Of a stretch of DNA of 64,000 nt, positions 51,901 to 58,772 are shown piece by piece. The notes beneath the pieces were generated by a model that searched no databases, was not told the DNA's origin, and saw only the letters and a program-made list of their open reading frames with translations. Positions within the stretch are counted from its first letter, which is position 1, and the number at the start of each line of letters is the position of its first letter. A program made the position numbers and the translations under genes. This DNA comes from JABMMZ01 sp040386935 (lineage in GTDB: Bacteria > Bacteroidota > Bacteroidia > NS11-12g > UBA955). Location: contig JAZKEQ010000005.1 of NCBI GenBank assembly GCA_040386935.1, positions 90,628 through 154,627 of the forward strand, in the 5' to 3' direction.

Positions 51901-53778
51901 ACCCAAATAAGTGCTTCTGAAACCTGAACCGGTACTCCCTAAAACGGGGATTTTACTGATGGCTAAATCATAATTACCATTATGAGTTGAATCATATGCA
52001 CCAAAACCTGTTCTACCCGGAAAATTTGTACTGTTGGTTCTACAAATAGTGTATATGTAACTATTGTCAGCATCTACAACTGGTTCGTATTCATCATTTG
52101 TGCCGCCTAGCCAGGTTAACATTGTAAATGTACTTGGTTTTGTGGATGAATTGGGTAATGTGCCCACGAATACTTCATAATCGCTAATGGTATTGTCAAC
52201 AGGGTTCACTCTTGTTGGGAAGTTGGTTGAACTTGTTCCGTTGTTATTGTTGTAACCTGCAAAGGTGATGTAGCTTTTGTTTGGTGTTACCTTAATTGAA
52301 ATAAATAACTCATCATCGTTGCCACCTATATATGTTGCCCAATCTAAGGTATTGAAGTTTGTACCACTAAAACGGGCAATATAGGTTTCTGTGCCTGAGA
52401 GTGTTGAGTCAGGTGCTCCAAATGTTACAAATCCTGAATAATGAGTTGATGTCATTCCCGCAATGTAGTAAGTACTGTTGTTAACAACCTCTACAGAACT
52501 AATCCCCCAACTGGTACCATAACCTGGCATATAGCTGGAATAACTAAGAGAAGAAAGGTTCCCATTCATGACAGCTACAAAACCTGTCATAGCTGAGTTG
52601 CTGTATTTTGGATTAATGGTAGGTACCGAGCCGCCTGAATTAATGTTGCCGCCAATTAAGATGTTGCCATTTGGAAAAATATCCATGTCGTTTACTGTGA
52701 CATAGCTGCCATAATATGTAAAGTTAGTAATTGCAGTTCCTGAAGAATTCATTTTGTATATAATGGCATCTCTTGTAAGGCCGCTGTACAGCGTGTCAAA
52801 TCCAACACTGCTTCTGTAGGCCCAGTTAATGGCAATATTGCTGTTTCCTGCAGCATATACATTGCCGCAGCTATCCGATTCTACAGCATATAAGTACTCA
52901 TCAAATGAACTTGAGTTGTTGTCGAAGTAGGTAGCCCATAATACTGTTGGGTCAATGATTAAGGGTTCCGTGGGAAAAGGAAGATTATGCTGAGAGTAGC
53001 CAACGGTGTTCTGATCAAGTTTAATGGATTTTACAGGAACTAGATAAGTGGTATTGTTGACGATTTGATAGGATACCGGTACATTGAAATGTAACTGATT
53101 GAATCTGAACTTTAACTGAAAACTGCCATCTTCTTTTGTAATAACAGAATCTGCTCCTTCAAAGTGCATTTTAATCTTACTATAGTCTGCGCCATTGCTC
53201 ACCAGCCAGTCGAACTCAAAAGTGCCTTGTTCACCTGAATACAATCTAAGGTCGATACCATTGTAAATATTTTTAATTCGTAGCTCCCCAAAGGTTGGGA
53301 TGTTATTGACAAATTGTTGTTCGTTAGGCGTATTGAGATAGTTGATAGTTGTAACAAGAGGTTCGAGTGTTTCGAAGCTAGGATTGTGATTGCCGTTTGT
53401 AAAATTCAGTCTGATAACCTGTCTGAATAAATCCGGAATTCTTGAGCTGTCGTTCTCTAGAAAGTGAGGGATGCTTTCGTCTTTTTGCAAAGCAACAAAA
53501 ACAATGGCATCATTTTCAATATAAACATTGCCAAAGGTTGTTGTGAAAGCGTATTTAACTCTGGGGTTGAATTGTCCCATATTTGGCTGAACCCAGAATT
53601 CATTTTTAGATTTTTTGATTAATGATTCAAAGGGGCCGTTGTTGACAGATGATTGTTTAGCTGTTACACTATTTGAGAATAGCAGAGCCAATAAGTATAG
53701 TGATAGGAAAGAAAACGTTCGGGATTGAAATCGTTGTCTGACTGAAATAGTATAAATACTCAGTAGGCGTGTAATCAT
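48907..53778 (-). CDS. Giant GEVED/SBBP-type surface protein with type IX sorting domain
   Basis: 1623 residues. Signal segment about residues 20-40 (FSFLSLYLLALLFSNSVTAK). Residues 55-270 form the domain seen before SBBP repeats (FWVQPNMGQFNPRVKYAF, YNGIDLRLYSGEQGTFEFDW, PLIIDPTVLWATYF). Residues 280-790 are beta-propeller-like repeats (YLYAVESDSCGNVYAAGNS; STYLGGSSDDYPGGIIY; STYIGGTNNDYFG). Residues 800-1160 hold two or three GEVED domains (YGDLPIVYEN..., NDEDGISSF, GEVEDYLIYIRGTDYGDLPS, GEVEDGIEV). The last 75 residues (FSVFPNPAQDDIAINIV ... QKLVIMHQ) are a type A sorting domain. Probable adhesin or surface-layer-like cargo. Confidence 0.9.
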   Translation of the reverse strand: MITRLLSIYTISVRQRFQSRTFSFLSLYLLALLFSNSVTAKQSSVNNGPFESLIKKSKNEFWVQPNMGQFNPRVKYAFTTTFGNVYIENDAIVFVALQKDESIPHFLENDSSRIPDLFRQVIRLNFTNGNHNPSFETLEPLVTTINYLNTPNEQQFVNNIPTFGELRIKNIYNGIDLRLYSGEQGTFEFDWLVSNGADYSKIKMHFEGADSVITKEDGSFQLKFRFNQLHFNVPVSYQIVNNTTYLVPVKSIKLDQNTVGYSQHNLPFPTEPLIIDPTVLWATYFDNNSSSFDEYLYAVESDSCGNVYAAGNSNIAINWAYRSSVGFDTLYSGLTRDAIIYKMNSSGTAITNFTYYGSYVTVNDMDIFPNGNILIGGNINSGGSVPTINPKYSNSAMTGFVAVMNGNLSSLSYSSYMPGYGTSWGISSVEVVNNSTYYIAGMTSTHYSGFVTFGAPDSTLSGTETYIARFSGTNFNTLDWATYIGGNDDELFISIKVTPNKSYITFAGYNNNNGTSSTNFPTRVNPVDNTISDYEVFVGTLPNSSTKPSTFTMLTWLGGTNDEYEPVVDADNSYIYTICRTNSTNFPGRTGFGAYDSTHNGNYDLAISKIPVLGSTGSGFRSTYLGGSSDDYPGGIIYNSTDNNLYFMGSTYSTGFPVLNSTPASSFYDNTKSNSTGNLDIVIGSMSVDLRTLTYSTYIGGTNNDYFGATGTLKGTGHYSLNPASNNFTVATTVHSDVGAGYLVPVTGVFDVNKSNTTDDIHLIFKFNISSTDYGDLPIVYENSNPARHLFNPQLSTLSRLGVNIDAELLPTYSTTATGDDLYLTSASPCISGSNDEDGISSFAPINLITKGNYTVSVSAYNSSGSTQTIQGWIDFNGDSIFQARERATGTIGSTSIQTTVNLTWVLDSFVCPLTLKSGFTYARFRITSSTLTDNTATSTDERSQGLCYDGEVEDYLIYIRGTDYGDLPSSYGSSGAIRFNDNNLDNIPDHADALWMGTRVDVADNCSQLFSSAASGDDLSSTDDEDGKSIPNAIQHANASATWKLYPKRNTPGKTAYYGIWIDWNYNGVFTDPTDGFYNGSTTADSVSVTVTAPGPSYTNPTYAHRFVISDAAVSVSNYTGILANGEVEDGIEVHAIPIKGTVYDDQNGMFDATVNGTPIKRLQTTQLYAYLSDSTNTIVDTCTISSTGTFRMQSIWANRTHYVQIGTISRIPGQVLPTANSWPTYWYTTGETYGVNNFAGAGTESGTPNGKITVKFGTDSVTNIRFGLDKAPLSHTKSYVIDSPSRAVTAIGRYNKFLRLNAGSGTNDTTLVSGSSLIMPGRLSGMDYEQGRLNGTNNFSPDTVTFNILPDSSNSVLVYNVNGALLPLYPNPAPVSPQYTYWDATTSRYRIPNFKADSLLLYIQSNLHSIDSFRYSYTDKAGKTGNTSPYRITYLTVLPIKFHSFDATLLNNKVLLNWDIITDNTLKNFELYRYNKETSTYDFIGTVEPSSEFGFTNYEFYDFDIENLSGIVTYQLRGVTYDNQSIDFGLAEVLINSTNKDLFSVFPNPAQDDIAINIVQFKPKATYLLEITDINGTLLYTQTLNNQITRIASLDLNDGVYLIRITSSKSISTQKLVIMHQ

Positions 53779-54045
53779 AAAACTAGTTTTAGGTTTTATC
53801 GAAGTTAAAGCAATTAAAAATCAGAACTAAAAATATATTTACTATATATAGTGCAATAAACTATAAATCAGAGTGATAAATTAAGTAAAAAATGTGGATA
53901 ACCTCAAAAATTGGCACATTTTAGTGTAAAAATAAATGATATATTTTAATTTAATTTAAAAAAGTAAAAATAGCGTAGTATTTATTACTTAATTTATGAA
54001 TAATGAGAAGAAAATACTATCTGAAGATTTGAATCAATTTACAAA
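53779..54045. other. AT-rich gene-free stretch
   Basis: 267 bp of extremely AT-rich sequence. It should contain the promoter of the minus-strand 1623-residue gene and the 3' end of the J-protein gene. No ORF, repeat or stable hairpin recognised. Confidence 0.35.
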
Positions 54046-54906
54046 TTAATCTATTTTCTCAAGTTCACTGATATTGGGATTAAGTGTAGAATATTTAACC
54101 CTATAATGCGCATAGACATCATTATTTATTTCAATTTCAATATCTGTTTGTCGCAATATTTTTTCATGGTCTATTGTGTATTCATAATACACCTTGCCAT
54201 TTTGATTGTTAATGGACTCAATGACAGTGAAGTCTGAAAAATAACTGAGTTGTATATATGCGGTTAACGATACCAGTAAAGTAAAAATAATAGGAAGCCC
54301 AAAGAATAAGGTTAAAAATGTTTTAACAGCTCTTTTGTCAAATCTCCTGTTGTCTATCTGAATTGCACTTTTATAAGCATCCTTTCTGTAAATATTATTG
54401 GCAATAAAATAGCATCCGGTAATGCAAATAATAAAGCCTGCAATATTGTATAAATTATCCATTGCAATCAAATTGACATACCAGTGATTGTAGCAAATTA
54501 AGAAACCTGACAAAGCAACCATTACAGAAAGTACCATTCTATATTTATGTGAAAAAGTGTTTTCAGCCTCTAAATAATCAGTGATAATATTTTGACGTTC
54601 TCTTTCCCTGTTGCGTTTGATGCGGTCGCGAATATCTTGTCTTGATCGTCCTTTTTCAAAGTGTTGATTTTTTCGGGAATAATAATTTTCAAGTAAATCA
54701 TCGTATTCCTTTTTTTTCTCAGGGTCATTTAAAATATTATAACCCTGGGTAAGAATTTTAAAATATTCTTCAGCATCCTTGTTCTTTGGGTTTTTATCCG
54801 GATGATACAATAAGGCCAACTCATAATATCTTTTCTTGATATCCTGATAGGGACTGAGCAGGGGAATCTGCATTAATTTATAAAAGTCGTGTTCAACCAT
54901 GCTCAC
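54046..54906 (-). CDS. Membrane-anchored J-domain (DnaJ-like) protein
   Basis: 286 residues. N-terminal J domain (about 5-72): DFYKLMQIPLLSPYQDIKKRYYELALLYHPDKNPKNKDAEEYFKILTQGYNILNDPEKKKEYD, with the HPD tripeptide that stimulates Hsp70. A basic linker (75-115) follows, then three or four hydrophobic helices (about 118-140, 148-170, 190-220) and a C-terminal beta-like tail. No zinc-finger or CTD of true DnaJ. The likely role is to recruit DnaK to the membrane; the client is unknown. Both ATG 54906 and ATG 54900 are possible starts. Divergent from the VWA gene. Confidence 0.88.
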   Translation of the reverse strand: MSMVEHDFYKLMQIPLLSPYQDIKKRYYELALLYHPDKNPKNKDAEEYFKILTQGYNILNDPEKKKEYDDLLENYYSRKNQHFEKGRSRQDIRDRIKRNRERERQNIITDYLEAENTFSHKYRMVLSVMVALSGFLICYNHWYVNLIAMDNLYNIAGFIICITGCYFIANNIYRKDAYKSAIQIDNRRFDKRAVKTFLTLFFGLPIIFTLLVSLTAYIQLSYFSDFTVIESINNQNGKVYYEYTIDHEKILRQTDIEIEINNDVYAHYRVKYSTLNPNISELEKID

Positions 54907-55047
54907 AATGCGTTGTTGTTATATATCGCTATTTCAAGTCGAAGTATTGTACAACTGTGGGCAAAATAAATAAATTTATTGATAATTAAGTGGTTGTTAT
55001 TTTTACACCGACAATTTTTTTGGTATGATTTTCGTTGAATCAATAGC

Positions 55048-56430
55048 ATGTGTCGTTCGCTCATTTTAGGGTTGTTTATAGCAATTTGCGTGTTGCCTGC
55101 AATGGCGCAGCTTAGTGGTGATAAAACGATGCATAATTTTGGGGCTATCAATAACTACAATAACGATACAGCGTATTTTGAATTTACCAATACATCAGGA
55201 AAAGTTACTTATCTGTTGCCCACCCAACCTCGCGAGGATTATCAGGTGTTTTGTAATACTAAAACAGTTGCTCCGGGAGAAACAATAACTATTGGAATTA
55301 TTTATTATACATCAAAAAAAGGCAGATTTTCTATCGATGTTCCTTTATATTTCAGTCATAGTGCCACACCATTAAATCTTGTTTTAAAAGGGGATATCCG
55401 GTCTATTCATCCCAACGCACTCACTATATGCCCTTCTATTGAAAACAGTAAGCCACTGAATCATACAGTGCCATTCAATGTAATTGTGAGGGATAAGGCA
55501 ACCAATGCGATGTTGAAAGATGCCAGAGTGTCCGTCAAGCAAAAGAAAAAAAACATTAATTGCGTGCCAGGCTTCAGAAGTATGGCCTTTCAGTGCAATT
55601 GCGAATACGGTCCTATGGATGTAAATGCCAGTCATGACGGCTACATGCCGGCAACAGAGGCTTTTGAATTCAATATGGACAATAATACCTGTCTTGTTTA
55701 TTTGGAAAAATTACCGGAGCAACCCCATGATACAATTATTCGATTGGATGATAAAATCACAATAGAGGAGAAGGTAGAAGATAAAATAACGGTTGTCGAT
55801 ACAACTAAGGAAGAGGTTATACTTTACCAGCCGGTAGAGCCTAAAACCGGAGAGTTTAACAAAGAACAGTATAAACCCAATCACCTGATTTTTGTTATTG
55901 ATGTTTCGGGAAGTATGAAAGACAGCACCAAATTAGGCTACCTGAAACAGTCCATGAAAGCATTGATTGATATATTGCGACCGGAAGATTATATTACATT
56001 GATTACCTATGCCGGAAAAATTAATCTTGTCTTTGAAAATGTCAATGGTATTTCTAAAACACAGTTATATGAAGCTATAGATACCCTGACTGCAAGAGGA
56101 GGTACAGCAGGTGGAGAGGCAATGCTAATGGCTTATAAAATGGCCCGTGAACATTTTATTAAAGATGGCAATAATCAAGTATTTCTGGCGACAGATGGAA
56201 TGTTTAGCGGTAGAGGGTTAACTGAGCAGGATTTGTATAAATTGGTAAGAAATGAGTATTTGAGATATGGAATCAAATTAACAACCATCGCTTTTGGCAA
56301 ATATCCCAAGGCTCTTGAATTTTTGGCTGAATTGGCTCAAAAAGGTAGAGGAAGGAGTCTTGCTATCAGAACATTACCGGATGATAAAGCTGTATTGATA
56401 GAAGAGGTTAAGAAACAATCGGCTCGTTAA
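55048..56430 (+). CDS. Secreted VWA-domain protein with DUF1573-like N-terminus
   Basis: 460 residues. Signal peptide MCRSLILGLFIAICVLPAMAQ. Residues 22-115 resemble DUF1573 Ig-like domains (DKTMHNFGAINNYNNDTAYFEFTN, TVAPGETITIGIIY). Residues 130-215 form a small beta domain containing several Cys (FQCNCEYG). Residues 275-455 are a von Willebrand A domain with MIDAS DVSGSMKDS (about 283) and LTARGGTAGGEAM, and ATDGMFSG. VWA domains bind partners through a metal ion. No sorting domain, so probably periplasmic or surface-associated by another route. Followed 145 bp later by the LysM gene; I see no terminator between them. Confidence 0.9.
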   Translation: MCRSLILGLFIAICVLPAMAQLSGDKTMHNFGAINNYNNDTAYFEFTNTSGKVTYLLPTQPREDYQVFCNTKTVAPGETITIGIIYYTSKKGRFSIDVPLYFSHSATPLNLVLKGDIRSIHPNALTICPSIENSKPLNHTVPFNVIVRDKATNAMLKDARVSVKQKKKNINCVPGFRSMAFQCNCEYGPMDVNASHDGYMPATEAFEFNMDNNTCLVYLEKLPEQPHDTIIRLDDKITIEEKVEDKITVVDTTKEEVILYQPVEPKTGEFNKEQYKPNHLIFVIDVSGSMKDSTKLGYLKQSMKALIDILRPEDYITLITYAGKINLVFENVNGISKTQLYEAIDTLTARGGTAGGEAMLMAYKMAREHFIKDGNNQVFLATDGMFSGRGLTEQDLYKLVRNEYLRYGIKLTTIAFGKYPKALEFLAELAQKGRGRSLAIRTLPDDKAVLIEEVKKQSAR

Positions 56431-56575
56431 AGTGTAGAGTAAACAAAGCACTTGTTGAAAAGCAAATCGACCCTTACATGCCATTTCTGCAAGATGATGT
56501 TTTATTTTGTAATTCTCTGAAACGAATAACTGAAACATCAACACACAACAAAAGACATTTAAAAATATTTCACAA

Positions 56576-57523
56576 ATGAAGAAACAAATCATTTTAGCCA
56601 TTTTTATCCTTACAGGTATTGTAGCATTTGCCAATCCTCAGGATTCCATTGGAATGAAAACAGTAGGCGGTAAACAATACATCATGCACAAAGTAGCAAA
56701 AGGTGAAGGCGTTTACAGCATCAGCAAAAAATATGGCGTATCTGCCAGCGATGTTTATACAGCCAATGCAGGTTCAGATAAAGGGATTAAAATTGATCAG
56801 GTATTATTAATTCCAAGTTCATCGAAAAATATTTCAGGTAGTGGCGGTGGTGCAGGAGTATCAGCTTCATCTACAACTTCAGTAAAAAAAGTAGAGAAGA
56901 AATACCATGTAGTTGCAGCCGGTCAAACATTGTCATCGTTAGCTAAAAAATTTAATACCACTGTAACAGATATTAAAAAGTGGAATAATCTGAAATCAGA
57001 TAATATCAATCTTGGTCAAAAATTAGTAGTAGGCGAAACAGTTACAACCACTCAACAAACAACACCACAACAAACTACTAAAAAAGAAACTGAAAAGCCT
57101 GTTCTGATTGAAGAGGAAGAAATAGCCGTGGTAGATGATGTTAAGCAAACCGATAATAGCGCAAACCAAAAAACCGAAACTAAAAGTACGGATAATGTGG
57201 TAGTAGATACCGATAACCAAACTAAGGCTGCTCCTACAAAAGCTTATGTAGTAGAAGATGGAGATGAAGTAACAGAAAGCGGAACCGGTGTTGTTTCTAC
57301 AGAAGGTGAATTGGGCCAGGACAGAAGTTTTGTTTTACATCCTACCGCTAAAGTAGGCACCATTATTATGATTACAAATCCTGATAACAACAATGCAGTG
57401 TTTGCACGTGTTGTTGGTTCTTGTAAAGCATCCAACGGTACAATATTGTATATGAGTAAAACTGTTGCCGATAAATTGGGTGTGAATGGCGATTCAAAAC
57501 TAACCATTAATTACGCCAGATAA
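56576..57523 (+). CDS. Two-LysM protein with C-terminal double-psi-barrel-like domain
   Basis: 315 residues. Signal peptide MKKQIILAIFILTGIVAFA. LysM 1 at about 38-82 (HKVAKGEGVYSISKKYGVSASDVYTAN ... VLLIPSS) and LysM 2 at about 110-153 (YHVVAAGQTLSSLAKKFNTTVTDIKKWNN ... LVVGE). A Thr/Gln/Glu-rich linker (155-245) follows, then a C-terminal part (SFVLHPTAKVGTIIMITNPDNNNAVFARVVGS ... SKTVADKLGVNGDSKLTINYA) resembling RlpA-like barrels but without the usual catalytic Asp and His. LysM domains bind peptidoglycan, so a periplasmic cell-wall role is likely. It is 40 bp before the O-antigen-ligase-like gene. Confidence 0.9.
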   Translation: MKKQIILAIFILTGIVAFANPQDSIGMKTVGGKQYIMHKVAKGEGVYSISKKYGVSASDVYTANAGSDKGIKIDQVLLIPSSSKNISGSGGGAGVSASSTTSVKKVEKKYHVVAAGQTLSSLAKKFNTTVTDIKKWNNLKSDNINLGQKLVVGETVTTTQQTTPQQTTKKETEKPVLIEEEEIAVVDDVKQTDNSANQKTETKSTDNVVVDTDNQTKAAPTKAYVVEDGDEVTESGTGVVSTEGELGQDRSFVLHPTAKVGTIIMITNPDNNNAVFARVVGSCKASNGTILYMSKTVADKLGVNGDSKLTINYAR

Positions 57524-57563
57524 TATCGTACAGTCGATCAGAAAATATCACGATGTCATATTC

Positions 57564-58772
57564 TTGATATTATCAGGGGTACTGTTTTTGTCCTTTACAC
57601 TGTCTAAATCACTCATCAGCATTTCATTTGCAATGATATGCGTGCTGGGTTTAACTCAAATCAATTTAACACGATTAAGTAAGCAGCAACGCCATCTTAT
57701 AGTTGTGTTTTTTATTTTCTTTTTACTCATTACATTTTCAGTCATTAATTCTGAAAACCTTGATGAAGCGTTTAGAAAACTGGTATTAAAATTACCCATT
57801 CTTTTTTTTCCTCTGGCACTTTTTTCATTTCTAAAATTACAATCAGCAACTGTACAGCGACTATCCTTCATTGTATCCTATGCATTATTCTTACCTGCTG
57901 TAGTGAGTGTTTACAACTACTTTATCAATAAAGAATTATTCGATGATTTAATACTGCAGTCGAAACCCCTGCCAATCGAAATGGGGTATGGCATTTATCA
58001 CATTCAGTTTTCAATTATTCTGGCAAGTGTTATCTTATTCGGTATCATTACGCTGCATTTGATGTTTAAAAATCGTCAACTTGGTTTACTGTTTTACAGT
58101 CTGTTAATATTGGTTGTAGTCAATATGATTTGCATCCATATTTTAAGTGCCAGAACAGGTTTACTGGCTTTATATATCGGTATCGTGCTGTGGTTGATTT
58201 CCCAATTCAGAAGTATTGGAAAGAAACAATTGCGCTGGTTATTGCCCCTCATGCTTATTGTACCTGTCGTTCTTTTTTATTCTTCTTCGTCATTGCGAAA
58301 CAGAATGAAGAATACTATTGAAGATTTTAATGTTGTAATGACACATAAAGACGCCAATGATTATTCTTTTGCCCTTAGGGTAAGAGCCTGGCAAAATGCC
58401 ATTGATGTCATCAAACAGCATCCGGTTTTCGGAACAGGTTTGGGTGATGCTGAACAGGTATTGTTCAATAATTTTGAATCTGTCGATGCCAGCATAGCAC
58501 CACATAATAGGAAAAATCCTCATTTTCAGTTGATGGAAACGGCAGTTCAAAGCGGTCTGATCTGCGGATTATTATACTTAATGATATTTATTGTAGCGTG
58601 GATCAGGTATGAAGGGGCTTGGAATTTTAAACTTATTGCATTTGCCATGTTGTATTTTGTTGCATCGTGTTTTGAAAGTATCCTCGAGCGACAGGCCAGT
58701 GATGTTGCCTTTGTTTTTTTTATAGCCCTTGGAGCAGCTTATACTTCAATTGTTTCAAGAACTTCTACTTAG
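57564..58772 (+). CDS. O-antigen ligase (Wzy/WaaL) family membrane protein
   Basis: 402 residues with about 11 hydrophobic helices and the large periplasmic loop of Wzy_C proteins (ADAN..FALRVRAWQNAIDVIKQHPVFGTGLGDAEQVLF; APHNRKNPHFQLMETAVQSG), where the R.RAW..A....P..G.G and P.H....... patterns are the family hallmarks. It would polymerise or ligate lipid-linked glycans at the periplasmic face. The first canonical in-frame start is TTG 57564; the frame is open back to 57504, so the first helix may extend upstream from a rare start codon. The end overlaps the convergent Lhr-like gene by 4 bp. Confidence 0.88.
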   Translation: MILSGVLFLSFTLSKSLISISFAMICVLGLTQINLTRLSKQQRHLIVVFFIFFLLITFSVINSENLDEAFRKLVLKLPILFFPLALFSFLKLQSATVQRLSFIVSYALFLPAVVSVYNYFINKELFDDLILQSKPLPIEMGYGIYHIQFSIILASVILFGIITLHLMFKNRQLGLLFYSLLILVVVNMICIHILSARTGLLALYIGIVLWLISQFRSIGKKQLRWLLPLMLIVPVVLFYSSSSLRNRMKNTIEDFNVVMTHKDANDYSFALRVRAWQNAIDVIKQHPVFGTGLGDAEQVLFNNFESVDASIAPHNRKNPHFQLMETAVQSGLICGLLYLMIFIVAWIRYEGAWNFKLIAFAMLYFVASCFESILERQASDVAFVFFIALGAAYTSIVSRTST

